This document shows, one piece after another, positions 52,990 through 61,708 of a stretch of 64,000 nucleotides of DNA. A program made the position numbers and the translations under genes. Source of the stretch: Zobellia galactanivorans (GTDB lineage Bacteria; Bacteroidota; Bacteroidia; Flavobacteriales; Flavobacteriaceae). The DNA lies in the NCBI RefSeq assembly GCF_000973105.1, contig NC_015844.1:1-64000 (forward strand), given 5' to 3'. The first letter of the stretch is position 1. Every line of letters starts with the position of its first letter. The notes beneath the pieces were generated by a model. That model saw nothing but the letters and a program-made list of their open reading frames with translations. It did not search any database and had not been told where the DNA came from.

Positions 52990-54480
52990 ATGATGAAAAA
53001 ATTGAATTTAGGACTGCTCCTATCTGTATTTCTTATCGTTTCCTGTTCTAAAACCGATGACGACTTCACTATACCCGATACCGTGGATCCCGATCCCGAT
53101 GCAGGGGTACATGTACAAGACTTTATGTGGAAAGCCATGAACTTTTGGTATTTCTGGCAATCGGATGTGGAAAACCTATCCGATACGAAATTTCCAAATA
53201 CAGAGGAGGGATCCCTAGCCTATACCCAATTTCTGGCATCTGAACCGGACCCCGGAAAATTTTTCGACGATAAGCTATTGTTTTCGGAAGACCGTTTTAG
53301 CTTTTTTTCAGATAATTACGTAGAACTTGTACAATCATTGGCCGGTATTTCTAAAAGTAACGGAGTCATATTCGGACTGGTAAGACAAAAGGAGAACAGC
53401 AGTGAAATCTATGGCTATGTGCAGTATATTATTCCTAATTCAAACGCGTCAACCAAAAACATCAAACGCGGAGATATCTTTACGGGAGTAAACGGCACCA
53501 CCTTGACCGACCAAAACTACAAAACCCTTCTCTTTGGGGATAGTGACACCTATTCTTTGGACATGGCCGATATTGAAGGTGAAAATGCGGAACCGAACGG
53601 AACGCAAATACAATTGACCAAAGAGGTAGGCCTTCGCGAAAACCCCATACTCCTAGACGAAATCATTGAAATACAGGACAAAAAAATTGGCTACTTGGTC
53701 TATACCGGGTTTACCAACGAATATGACGAAGAATTGAACCAAGTCTTCGGTCGGTTTAAATCGAATGGGGTAAACGAACTGATACTTGACCTTCGATATA
53801 ACCCAGGAGGCTCTGTCAACACCGCCGTTCTCTTGTCAAGTATGATATATGGCACCAACACCGAGGAAGTCTTTCTCAAGGCGCGATATAACGAGAAGTA
53901 TCAAAAAATACTTGACGACAATGATACCGAGCTAAGACGCTTTTTTGCGGAAAAGACCAGTAAGGGCACTGCCATAAACTCCCTAAACCTCAACAAAGTC
54001 TATATATTGACCACCACGAGCACAGCCTCGGCGAGCGAATTAGTGATCAACGGCCTGACTCCTTATATCGACGTGGTTCAAATAGGGGACAAAACCCGAG
54101 GAAAAAACGAGTTCTCGGTAACTATGGTAGACGACAGAGGAAACAACTACGTCTATAACCAAGAACGAACGAACAAAATAAACCCCAAAAACAAGTGGGC
54201 CATACAACCCTTATTAGGCAGAAATGAAAACTCGAAAGGGTTTTCAGCTTACACCAGTGGCTTGGTACCCGACATAGTCTTACCCGAAGATTTAGCAAAT
54301 TTGGGTGTATTAGGCGACCTTAACGAACCACTGCTTGCCAAGGCCATAGAACAAATAACGGGATCCCCGGCCAAAGGCAGCCATACCGTCGAACTTCCTA
54401 TAGAGACCATGACCAATTCAAAAATGTTCTCGCCTTTAAAAGATAACATGTACGTTAGCGACCCGCCTATAGTTTGGTAG
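52990..54480 (+). CDS. S41 family peptidase, PDZ lipoprotein (copy 2)
   Basis: A 496-residue tandem paralogue of the preceding gene. It has a lipoprotein signal peptide (C20, LIVSCSK), the VQDFMWKAMNFWYFWQSDVENL segment, a PDZ domain and an S41 core with STASASE and RGKNEFS. Both catalytic motifs are kept, so both copies are probably active. The 84-base gap holds no obvious terminator. The pair probably arose by tandem duplication and has since diverged considerably. Confidence 0.92.
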   Translation: MMKKLNLGLLLSVFLIVSCSKTDDDFTIPDTVDPDPDAGVHVQDFMWKAMNFWYFWQSDVENLSDTKFPNTEEGSLAYTQFLASEPDPGKFFDDKLLFSEDRFSFFSDNYVELVQSLAGISKSNGVIFGLVRQKENSSEIYGYVQYIIPNSNASTKNIKRGDIFTGVNGTTLTDQNYKTLLFGDSDTYSLDMADIEGENAEPNGTQIQLTKEVGLRENPILLDEIIEIQDKKIGYLVYTGFTNEYDEELNQVFGRFKSNGVNELILDLRYNPGGSVNTAVLLSSMIYGTNTEEVFLKARYNEKYQKILDDNDTELRRFFAEKTSKGTAINSLNLNKVYILTTTSTASASELVINGLTPYIDVVQIGDKTRGKNEFSVTMVDDRGNNYVYNQERTNKINPKNKWAIQPLLGRNENSKGFSAYTSGLVPDIVLPEDLANLGVLGDLNEPLLAKAIEQITGSPAKGSHTVELPIETMTNSKMFSPLKDNMYVSDPPIVW

Positions 54481-54500
54481 TCTAAAAACATTCAATACGA

Positions 54501-54541
54501 ACAAAAAAGCGGCCCGTTTTAAAAACAGACCGCTTTTTTTT
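54501..54541 (+). terminator. Bidirectional terminator between S41 copy 2 and BtuF-like gene
   Basis: Outer stem AAAAAAGCGG / CCGCTTTTTT (54503-54512 / 54530-54539) with inner GTTTT/AAAAC pairing. Confidence 0.85.
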
Positions 54542-54555
54542 GAATTTATAATTTC

Positions 54556-55482
54556 TCAGAACTCGTAGAACCTTTGATACTTACGTTTTAATCGCGAAGG
54601 AACAGAAATTGCTTCCGGATGAAACAACCCGGCCAACAACTCTATGCCATCGACCAAGGTGGCAGCGGATGATTGCGTAAACAAATCAAAATCGGCTACA
54701 TATACTTTTTGGTCCTTGACCGCCTTTAAGTTGGGCCAGCCCTCTTTTAAAAGCAATAGATGCATCTCCTTTAAGGTTCTTTTAATACTGAACCCACAAG
54801 GCGCTACTATAATTACCTCCGGATCGTACTGCTTTATTTTATCCCATGAAAGCACACCACTATTCCCCGAAGGATTAGAAAGCATGTCTACCCCACCGGC
54901 AAAACCGATTTGATGGGGAATCCAATGTCCGCAATTATAAATAGGCTCTATCCATTCCAACAACAGCACTCTCTTTGTAAGAACTCTAGCTGCTCTTAGT
55001 TGGTCCACTACATAATCTATTCTTTCATTCAGTTTTCCCAAATACTCATAAGCCACCTCTTCCCTACCCAATGCCTTGGCAATAGTAATGGCATTTTCAA
55101 AGACATCATTAAAACTAGAAGGACTAATTGAAATAAGTTCCGGTTGTTTCTCAAGGTTTGCAACAGCAGCGGCCGTACATTCCGTATCGATTTGACAAAC
55201 ATCACACATATCTTGTGTAAAGATGATGTCTGGAGCGATTTCGGCAAGGGCCTTTTCGTCTACATAGTAAAGCTTCTCCCCTTCCTTTTTGCTTTCCGAG
55301 AAAAAGGTGTCGATTTCTTGGCTTGTATAGTTCTTCCCTTCCAAAATGCAACGCACTATCGGTTTTTTCTCTTGCAATGCCATAGGGGGGCATTCAAACG
55401 TAATACCATGCAAGTGTTCTTGCAACCCCATATCATAGAGCATTTGGGTAACGGCAGGCATAAAAGAGCAAACTTTGAGCAC
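54556..55482 (-). CDS. BtuF-like corrinoid-binding-fold protein without signal peptide
   Basis: A 308-residue protein with the class III periplasmic-binding fold (PF01497-type). It starts MLKVCSFMPAVTQML directly in the fold, without a signal peptide, so it is probably cytoplasmic. It has a cysteine cluster C93-x2-C96 plus C102 (IFTQDMCDVCQIDTEC), and YNCGHWIPHQIGFAGG. A known group of signal-less cobalamin-binding proteins shares the TQ-x-CxVC pattern. It lies 11 bases after btuB and is therefore under the cobalamin riboswitch. Candidate roles: B12 handling, reductive processing or trafficking. Confidence 0.85.
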   Translation of the reverse strand: MLKVCSFMPAVTQMLYDMGLQEHLHGITFECPPMALQEKKPIVRCILEGKNYTSQEIDTFFSESKKEGEKLYYVDEKALAEIAPDIIFTQDMCDVCQIDTECTAAAVANLEKQPELISISPSSFNDVFENAITIAKALGREEVAYEYLGKLNERIDYVVDQLRAARVLTKRVLLLEWIEPIYNCGHWIPHQIGFAGGVDMLSNPSGNSGVLSWDKIKQYDPEVIIVAPCGFSIKRTLKEMHLLLLKEGWPNLKAVKDQKVYVADFDLFTQSSAATLVDGIELLAGLFHPEAISVPSRLKRKYQRFYEF

Positions 55483-55493
55483 GTTTTTGTTTT

Positions 55494-57368
55494 TTAGAGA
55501 TTGAGACTAAAACCGATCATAACATTCCTTCCTTTGGTCGTAAAACCAAGGGCTTCGGTATATTCTTGGTTTAAAATATTATTGACATTTAAAAATACCT
55601 TTAACCGGTTTTCTATACATTCGTGCGAGAGGTACAAATCTACCAAGGAAAAACTGTCCAAAGGTACAATAGTAGATGGGAAAGTACTAAAATCAGAATC
55701 TGTTCTACTTCCTGTAAGGCTATAGTTTAACGAGGCAAAAGCTCTATCTGAAAACGCATAGCCCAAATTCGCATTTATCTTATGTTTGGGAATACGAACG
55801 GCATCGTCTCCCTTTCTCTCCGTAAATGTATAATTGGCATCGAAATTTAATTTGTCGGCAGCTTTCCAACTAAGCTCTACCTCCACTCCTTGTGCATCAA
55901 TTGTATTCAGTGCATTTTTATAACTACTCGTTGCATTATCATAAAACACAAAGTTTTCTTCTTTTCTATTAAAATAAAGGGCACTAGCTCTAAAGTTACC
56001 TTTACCGGCAAATTCTAAACCTCCCTCAATAGTTCGGTCATCTTCTGGTTCTAAATCTGGGTTAGCCCCATAATTCCCGAACAACTGAGTTAATGACGGT
56101 GTTATATAAGACGTTGCATACGATGTCAAGAACTTAAGATAACTGCCATCCATTTTAAGAGTAAAAGATGGGTTTATATTGTAAACAAAGTTGGTTCCGT
56201 ACTCCGTATGGTTGTTTAAGCGTGCACCGGCATTCAAGTTCAATCCAAAATCAGATACATAGACTACGTTCGCATATGGATCGGTAATCTCAAATTTTTC
56301 CTTGGCTAAAAAATCGGTTTCATCGGCTAAATAATTCAAACCGACAACACTGTGAAATTGATCATTAAAATTGTATTTATGATATACATCTACCACATAG
56401 TTGTTACCCTTAAACGTAGACGGAAAATCCGTGATATTTTCAGAATCATAACTACTGTATCCTGCATTTGCCCGTAAAGAACCCCTACCATAATCATAGG
56501 TGGCCGCAACCCCTGCTCTTTCTTGCTTACTTATAAACTGATTGGGCGCATCCGTTGGACCGTAAGAGTTATCAAAATTTGTATTTACCTTTGTTTGGTT
56601 TCCATAAACCGAAACCTTCAGTTTATCCGAAAAATCATAGCCCAAACGCAAATTCGTCGAAATGTTTGAAAACGGATCTTCTTCATTCGCAGGCGTTATA
56701 TTTGCCGAAATACCTTCCGCATATCGGTTCGAAAAACTACCCGAATAATTGAATTTATTCAACGTACCGCTTATTTGAGCACTGTTAGACGACCTTGATA
56801 CATTGTAATTTTGGTCATCTTGGGTTTGATTCGTACCTACACTTGACTGTACACTCAGGGAAATAGGTTTTACCGAAGCTTTTTTAGTAGTAATATTTAT
56901 AACTGCAGTGGCCGCATTGGTACCATAAAGCGTACTAGCGGCACCTTTAATGATCTCTATAGATTCTACACTAGCGGCAGAGAGTAAACGCAAATCGTAT
57001 ACCTCAGAAAAAGACGACGGATCTAGAACTCGAACCCCATCGACTATAACAAGTACTTGACGCCCTCTTCCTCCTCGGGCATAAACACCAAAAACAGAAC
57101 CTTCTGGGCTACGGCTTCCCGATATTTCGATACCGCTCTGGTTATTAATGATTTCAGTGATGTTCTTACCTTGGTAACGCTCTAATTCTTCTGCGGTAAT
57201 CTTTATCACCGTTTTACCTGAATTTTCACGTTTCAACTCAAATTTAGAATCACTGACCACAACCTCATCTAGTTGTCTCACTTTTGTAGAATCGCCTTCT
57301 ACATTTTGCGCAATCATACTGGTGCTTGCCAATAGGGCAGCACAAACTCCATAAAAATTTTTGTTCAT
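55494..57368 (-). CDS. btuB: TonB-dependent cobalamin receptor BtuB
   Basis: A 624-residue outer-membrane receptor. Signal peptide (1-20), plug domain with VVSDSKFELKRENSGKTVIKITAEEL and IEIIKGAASTLYGTNAATAVINI, then a 22-strand-type barrel ending in IGFSLNL. Length (about 600-650) and plug sequence fit BtuB. The cobalamin riboswitch 80-290 bases upstream, on the same strand, strongly supports vitamin B12 as substrate. Cotranscribed with the BtuF-like gene. Confidence 0.94.
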   Translation of the reverse strand: MNKNFYGVCAALLASTSMIAQNVEGDSTKVRQLDEVVVSDSKFELKRENSGKTVIKITAEELERYQGKNITEIINNQSGIEISGSRSPEGSVFGVYARGGRGRQVLVIVDGVRVLDPSSFSEVYDLRLLSAASVESIEIIKGAASTLYGTNAATAVINITTKKASVKPISLSVQSSVGTNQTQDDQNYNVSRSSNSAQISGTLNKFNYSGSFSNRYAEGISANITPANEEDPFSNISTNLRLGYDFSDKLKVSVYGNQTKVNTNFDNSYGPTDAPNQFISKQERAGVAATYDYGRGSLRANAGYSSYDSENITDFPSTFKGNNYVVDVYHKYNFNDQFHSVVGLNYLADETDFLAKEKFEITDPYANVVYVSDFGLNLNAGARLNNHTEYGTNFVYNINPSFTLKMDGSYLKFLTSYATSYITPSLTQLFGNYGANPDLEPEDDRTIEGGLEFAGKGNFRASALYFNRKEENFVFYDNATSSYKNALNTIDAQGVEVELSWKAADKLNFDANYTFTERKGDDAVRIPKHKINANLGYAFSDRAFASLNYSLTGSRTDSDFSTFPSTIVPLDSFSLVDLYLSHECIENRLKVFLNVNNILNQEYTEALGFTTKGRNVMIGFSLNL

Positions 57369-57444
57369 TTTGTAATCTCTGTTCGAGCGAATAGTATGTC
57401 TGTACCCATACGTAAACCTTTATCCCGAAAGTTTAACATTAGTT

Positions 57445-57652
57445 GTTTGAATCCGGCAGGTCTCCTGACTTGTCCAATGTTGTTTTACCTTCCCATCTTT
57501 ATGGCAGACAGTGGTTTTGAAGAAAGCAACACCCTCTTAAGAGGCACCAAGCGTAGCTCGGCATGAACTTACAGTTGCGGGAACAGTTCCGGACTTTCAC
57601 CGGATTCCCTTTTAATCAACAAGGCCATAACGACCCTGTCGAACCTAAATTC
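57445..57652 (-). ncRNA. Cobalamin (AdoCbl) riboswitch
   Basis: On the minus strand the conserved core is clear: CCGGTGAAAGTCCGGAAC followed by CCCGCAACTGTAA, and near the 3' end the B12 box AGTCAGGAGACCTGCC (57455-57470). It lies between a TACCTTCG -7-like element (57657-57664) and btuB. Cobalamin binding would repress btuB and the BtuF-like gene. This interval (57369-57740) is otherwise free of genes. Confidence 0.96.
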
Positions 57653-57740
57653 GCGGCGAAGGTACATAATTTGTGAAAAGATTGCACCTGAAAAATGTTT
57701 CGGTTTTGAAGCTGTAAAAGAAAAACCTTTTTTTGTGAAA

Positions 57741-58190
57741 TTACTCTACGGCAATAAGCTCTACTTCAAAAACAAGTACAGACCCGCCGGGTATACCCCT
57801 TCTATCTGAATTTCCGTAACCCAAGGCTGCAGGTACCAATAGCAAGCCGTTACCGCCTTCCTTGAAATAGGTGATACCTTCCGTCCATCCGGCGATAACC
57901 TGTGATAGGTTGAATGTGATGCCTTCCGCTTCACTTTCATCAAAAACTTCTTTATCGGTAAAATAGCCCTTATAAGCCACGGTGACATTTGAGGTTGCCG
58001 TAGGCCGAAAGCCTGTACCCTCTTCTTCTACCACATAGTAAAGACCGCTAGCGCTTCTCTTGGCGTCAAGATTGTTCTCTTCAATGTATTCCTTGATTTC
58101 CTGTTCATTTTTTGCTACATAATCCACTTTTTCATCATCGCTACAGGAAGCGAATACGGCCAAGACCAAAACCAATAAGATTTTTTTCAT
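57741..58190 (-). CDS. FKBP-type peptidyl-prolyl isomerase lipoprotein
   Basis: A 149-residue prolyl isomerase/chaperone exported as a lipoprotein: signal peptide MKKILLVLVLAVFASC with lipobox Cys 16. The FKBP fold is seen in VAYKGYFTDKEVFDESE, VIAGWTEGITYFKEGGNGLLLVPAALGYG and PGGSVLVFEVELI. The frame is open upstream to 58379, but the signal peptide and a TATATTTG element at 58208-58215 decide for 58190. It is downstream of btuB's riboswitch only by position, divergent from the next gene. Confidence 0.92.
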   Translation of the reverse strand: MKKILLVLVLAVFASCSDDEKVDYVAKNEQEIKEYIEENNLDAKRSASGLYYVVEEEGTGFRPTATSNVTVAYKGYFTDKEVFDESEAEGITFNLSQVIAGWTEGITYFKEGGNGLLLVPAALGYGNSDRRGIPGGSVLVFEVELIAVE

Positions 58191-58207
58191 ATCATTTTTT
58201 TGAAAGT

Positions 58208-58215
58208 CAAATATA
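58208..58215 (-). promoter_or_regulatory. FKBP gene promoter, -7 element
   Basis: Minus-strand TATATTTG, a perfect TANNTTTG match, 17 bases before the ATG. Confidence 0.5.
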
Positions 58216-58405
58216 GCGAACAATTGACGTTGTCCAGACGAATTTCCCTTATAAACTGTCCCTTCTCCTTTTACTTCCTCAGAATCAATTGATAGATAGA
58301 AAATAAATAAAATTCCATTTGTCTTTTTTTCTTGGAAAAGAAAGACTGTACCTTTAGCCCATTGATACATTTCACCCATTCTTGAGACCCATAAGACAAA
58401 AAAAA

Positions 58406-59554
58406 TTGAAGAAAATTGTTTTCATTGCCCTATGCGCCTTGGTTGTTTCCTGTAAAAGGGAGAAGAAAGAAAGCACCTCGATTACCACTAGCTTACCTGC
58501 CATAACCAAGATTACGCATGCTACTGGTTTTTCCATTGAAAAAGCAGCCGAAGGGTTTACCGTTATTACCGTATCATCGCCATGGCCAGGCTCGGAAAAA
58601 ACCTTTAAATACGCCTTGGTCGACAAAGAAAAGATGGCCTCCATCACCTTGAACAGCGAAGCATACGACGCTATCGTGGCCGTTCCGATAGAACGTTTGG
58701 TGGTTACCTCCACGACCCATATTCCCTCACTTGAAGCCCTAGGGGTGGCCGACAGGCTGGTGGGCTTTCCGAATACGGATTTGATTTCTTCTGAATATAC
58801 CCGTAAACGGATATTGGATGGTAGTGTAAAGGAGTTGGGGAATAATGAAAGTATCAATACGGAAATCACCATCAGCCTTAATCCTGAAGTCGTTATAGGC
58901 TTTGGCATGAACAATAGGAACAAGGCCTATGAAACCATAGCCCATTCCAACATTCCCGTGGTCCTCAACGGGGATTGGACCGAGGAGTCCCCTCTCGGAA
59001 AAGCGGAATGGATCAAATTTTTCGCACCTTTTTTTCAACTTGAGGCCAAGGCCGATAGTATTTTTAATGCGATTGAAAATTCATATCAAAAAACCAAGGC
59101 CCTTGTAGCCAAGGTCAAAACAAGGCCTACCGTACTTACCGGGGGACTCTACAAAGATGTTTGGCACGTAGCAGGGGGCAAAAGTTGGATGGCCCAATTT
59201 CTAGAAGATGCAAAAGCCGATTACCTCTACAAAGACGACACCGAAACCGGAGGGATTTCACTTAGCCTAGAAGCCGTTCTGGCCAAATCACAACAGGCCG
59301 ACTACTGGCTCAACCCCTCAATGATCACCTCCTATTCTGAAATGGAAAAAGCCAACGCCCACTATACACAATTCAAGGCCTTTAAGAATAAAAATATATT
59401 CTCGAACACCTTGGCAAAGGGCAGTACAGGGGGGCTCCTATATTACGAAATGGCACCGATGAAACCCGATTTGGTCTTAAAAGACCTTATTCACATTTTC
59501 CATCCCGAATTGCTTCCCGATTACGAACCCTTCTTTTTTAAACCTCTTGAATAA
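58406..59554 (+). CDS. ABC transporter substrate-binding lipoprotein (FecB/BtuF type)
   Basis: A 382-residue periplasmic-binding lipoprotein, PF01497-type (VVTSTTHIPSLEALGVADRLVGFP, LNPEVVIGFG, AGGKSWMAQFLEDAKADYLY). No ATG is available; TTG at 58406 gives MKKIVFIALCALVVSC, an ideal lipoprotein signal, while the TTG at 58382 adds 8 residues. A TACCTTTA promoter-like element lies at 58349-58356. Its stop touches the GTG of the permease gene. Ligand is probably a corrinoid, haem or siderophore, given the btuB neighbour; not proven. Confidence 0.88.
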   Translation: MKKIVFIALCALVVSCKREKKESTSITTSLPAITKITHATGFSIEKAAEGFTVITVSSPWPGSEKTFKYALVDKEKMASITLNSEAYDAIVAVPIERLVVTSTTHIPSLEALGVADRLVGFPNTDLISSEYTRKRILDGSVKELGNNESINTEITISLNPEVVIGFGMNNRNKAYETIAHSNIPVVLNGDWTEESPLGKAEWIKFFAPFFQLEAKADSIFNAIENSYQKTKALVAKVKTRPTVLTGGLYKDVWHVAGGKSWMAQFLEDAKADYLYKDDTETGGISLSLEAVLAKSQQADYWLNPSMITSYSEMEKANAHYTQFKAFKNKNIFSNTLAKGSTGGLLYYEMAPMKPDLVLKDLIHIFHPELLPDYEPFFFKPLE

Positions 59555-60586
59555 GTGCAAGTCCAAAAAACATATCGCACTTCCTTTTTACTCCTACTGC
59601 TTGTTTTGGTAATTACCTTTATTATCAACATCTGTTTAGGGTCGGTTTCCATTCCCGTTTCCAAAACCTTACATTCCATTTTCGGAGGAAGCTTGGAAAA
59701 CACGGCCTGGGAGTACATCATTTGGAACTATAGACTGCCCAAGGCCTTTACGGCCCTATTGGTGGGCAGCGGACTCGCCTTGAGCGGATTGCTGATGCAA
59801 ACCTTGTTCAGAAACCCTTTGGCAGGCCCCTTCGTACTAGGTATCAGTTCCGGTGCCAGTTTGGGCGCGGCCATCTTAATAATGGGATCGGCCACTTTTA
59901 CTTCGTGGCTCGGTATTACCCTGATCAACGATGTTTCCCTTGCCCTTGCCTCTAGCACGGGAAGTTTTTTAGTGCTGTTCTGTGTTCTTCTTATCGCCCG
60001 AAAGGTAAAGGATAGTATGGCCCTTTTGATCATAGGCCTTATGTTCGGTAGCATTACTGCAGCCATTGTAAGTGTTTTGTCTTATTTTACCCAAGCTGAA
60101 AAACTGCAACAATTCGTCTATTGGTCCTTTGGTAGCGTAGGGAATCTTTCTTGGCACCAATTGCTCCTATTACTGACCTTGGTCTGTTTGGGCATATTTC
60201 TAAGTGTGCTTTCCATTAAACCTTTAAACGCCTTCTTGCTAGGTGAAAATTACGCCCGTAGCCTTGGCATCAATTTGGTGAGTTCTCGGTTCAAGATCAT
60301 TGTTGCGACCGGACTCTTGGCCGGCGGCATTACCGCTTTTGCCGGGCCCATTGCATTTATCGGCTTGGCAGTTCCCCATTTGACCCGTCAGGTTTTCAAT
60401 ACTACGGAGCATCGCATCTTGGTTCCGGCCGTATTGGCCTATGGTGCCATCTTAATGCTGGTTTGTGATACCATAGCCCAACTGCCAAACAATGCCAATG
60501 TTTTGCCTATAAATGCCATTACCAGTATTTTTGGTGCCCCAGTGGTAATCTGGTTATTGTTAAGAAAAAGAAAAATGGTGTTTTGA
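59555..60586 (+). CDS. FecCD/BtuC-type ABC transporter permease
   Basis: A 343-residue permease with about ten transmembrane helices. LPKAFTALLVGSGLALSGLLMQTLFRNPLAGPFVLGISSGASLG and AGPIAFIGLAVPHLTRQVF are the family hallmarks; the second contains the coupling helix contacting the ATPase. The start is GTG at 59555, abutting the SBP stop. The ATPase gene is separated by an intervening DUF1080 gene, which is unusual for a FecBCD set. Confidence 0.94.
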   Translation: MQVQKTYRTSFLLLLLVLVITFIINICLGSVSIPVSKTLHSIFGGSLENTAWEYIIWNYRLPKAFTALLVGSGLALSGLLMQTLFRNPLAGPFVLGISSGASLGAAILIMGSATFTSWLGITLINDVSLALASSTGSFLVLFCVLLIARKVKDSMALLIIGLMFGSITAAIVSVLSYFTQAEKLQQFVYWSFGSVGNLSWHQLLLLLTLVCLGIFLSVLSIKPLNAFLLGENYARSLGINLVSSRFKIIVATGLLAGGITAFAGPIAFIGLAVPHLTRQVFNTTEHRILVPAVLAYGAILMLVCDTIAQLPNNANVLPINAITSIFGAPVVIWLLLRKRKMVF

Positions 60587-60728
60587 CCCAAAACACAACA
60601 TAATAAACTTTACATTATACAGATATGATCATATGTTATACCCCAAAGAGGGGCAATTAGATAGTTTTACGTTCAACAATTATTTTAAAACCTATTTTTT
60701 ACAAACTATTTATAGTAAACCCAACCCT

Positions 60729-61604
60729 ATGCAAACCAAATTGACTTTTCTTTTTCTTCTTTTAAGCAGTGTTGCCATTAACCTAAATGCGCAAAAAAAT
60801 GACAAAGGTTGGGAGATGCTTCTCGACAAAGACCTATCTAACTGGGACGTTTTTATAGGGGTACCGCACACATCGCTCGACCTTGAAGGCTACGAAAAAG
60901 GTGATGGAATGCACGGAACACCGATCGGACTCAACAACGACCCCTTGAATGTCTTTACCACAAGCCAAGAAAACGGGGAGACTATTCTCAATGTAAGCGG
61001 CCAGATCTATGGGGGCTTAAGCACCAAACAAGAATACGAAAACTACCACTTGGTCTTTGATATCAAATGGGGCTCCAAAAAATACGAACCCCGCCTTAAA
61101 GACAAGAGGGACAGTGGGGTTCTTTACCATGCCCAAGAACCACACGGACAATTCTGGAACGTTTGGATGAAGGCCCCGGAAATGCAGGTACAAGAAACCG
61201 ATTGTGGCGACTTTTTCCCTTTAGCCGGTGTAAGTATGGATATCAAAGCTTCAAAACGCAAGGAAAACGGAAAAGAATTTTGGTTCTACGATCCAAAGGG
61301 AGAAGTACATACTTTTAAGACAGGGGCCGACGGACGTTGCAGGAGAATGGCCAATTTTGAAAATCCCCATGGGGAATGGAGCCGCCTAGAACTTATTTGC
61401 ATAAACGACAAAGCCTACCATATTGTTAATGGAAAGGTGGTAATGGTACTCGAAAATGCAAAGGAATATAACAAAAATGGTGTTGCAAGCGCACTGACCA
61501 AAGGAAAGATCCAATTTCAATCGGAGGCCTGCGAGGTGTATTACAAGAACATCAAGATCAGAAGCATCTCTAAATTGCCTAAATACATCAAGAAACAACT
61601 TTAA
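60729..61604 (+). CDS. DUF1080 (3-keto-disaccharide hydrolase-like) exported protein
   Basis: A 291-residue exported protein with a signal peptide (ending NLNAQ) and a concanavalin-like DUF1080 domain: GWEMLLDKDLSNWDVFIG, YGGLSTKQEYENYHLVFDIKWG, DSGVLYHAQEPHGQFWNVWMKAPEMQVQE. Some family members hydrolyse 3-keto-glycosides. The frame is open upstream to 60633, but MQTKLTFLFLLL at 60729 begins the signal peptide. It sits between permease and ATPase of one ABC transporter, with 142 AT-rich bases before it. Its link to uptake is unclear. Confidence 0.9.
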   Translation: MQTKLTFLFLLLSSVAINLNAQKNDKGWEMLLDKDLSNWDVFIGVPHTSLDLEGYEKGDGMHGTPIGLNNDPLNVFTTSQENGETILNVSGQIYGGLSTKQEYENYHLVFDIKWGSKKYEPRLKDKRDSGVLYHAQEPHGQFWNVWMKAPEMQVQETDCGDFFPLAGVSMDIKASKRKENGKEFWFYDPKGEVHTFKTGADGRCRRMANFENPHGEWSRLELICINDKAYHIVNGKVVMVLENAKEYNKNGVASALTKGKIQFQSEACEVYYKNIKIRSISKLPKYIKKQL

Positions 61605-61708
61605 CACCTACTGTCGTCGCCTATACAACCAAACATACTACGCTTCTCTCGAAAGACCTTGCCATTGGTTACGGAACCCATGTAATAGCAAAAGGCATCA
61701 ACTTTGCC

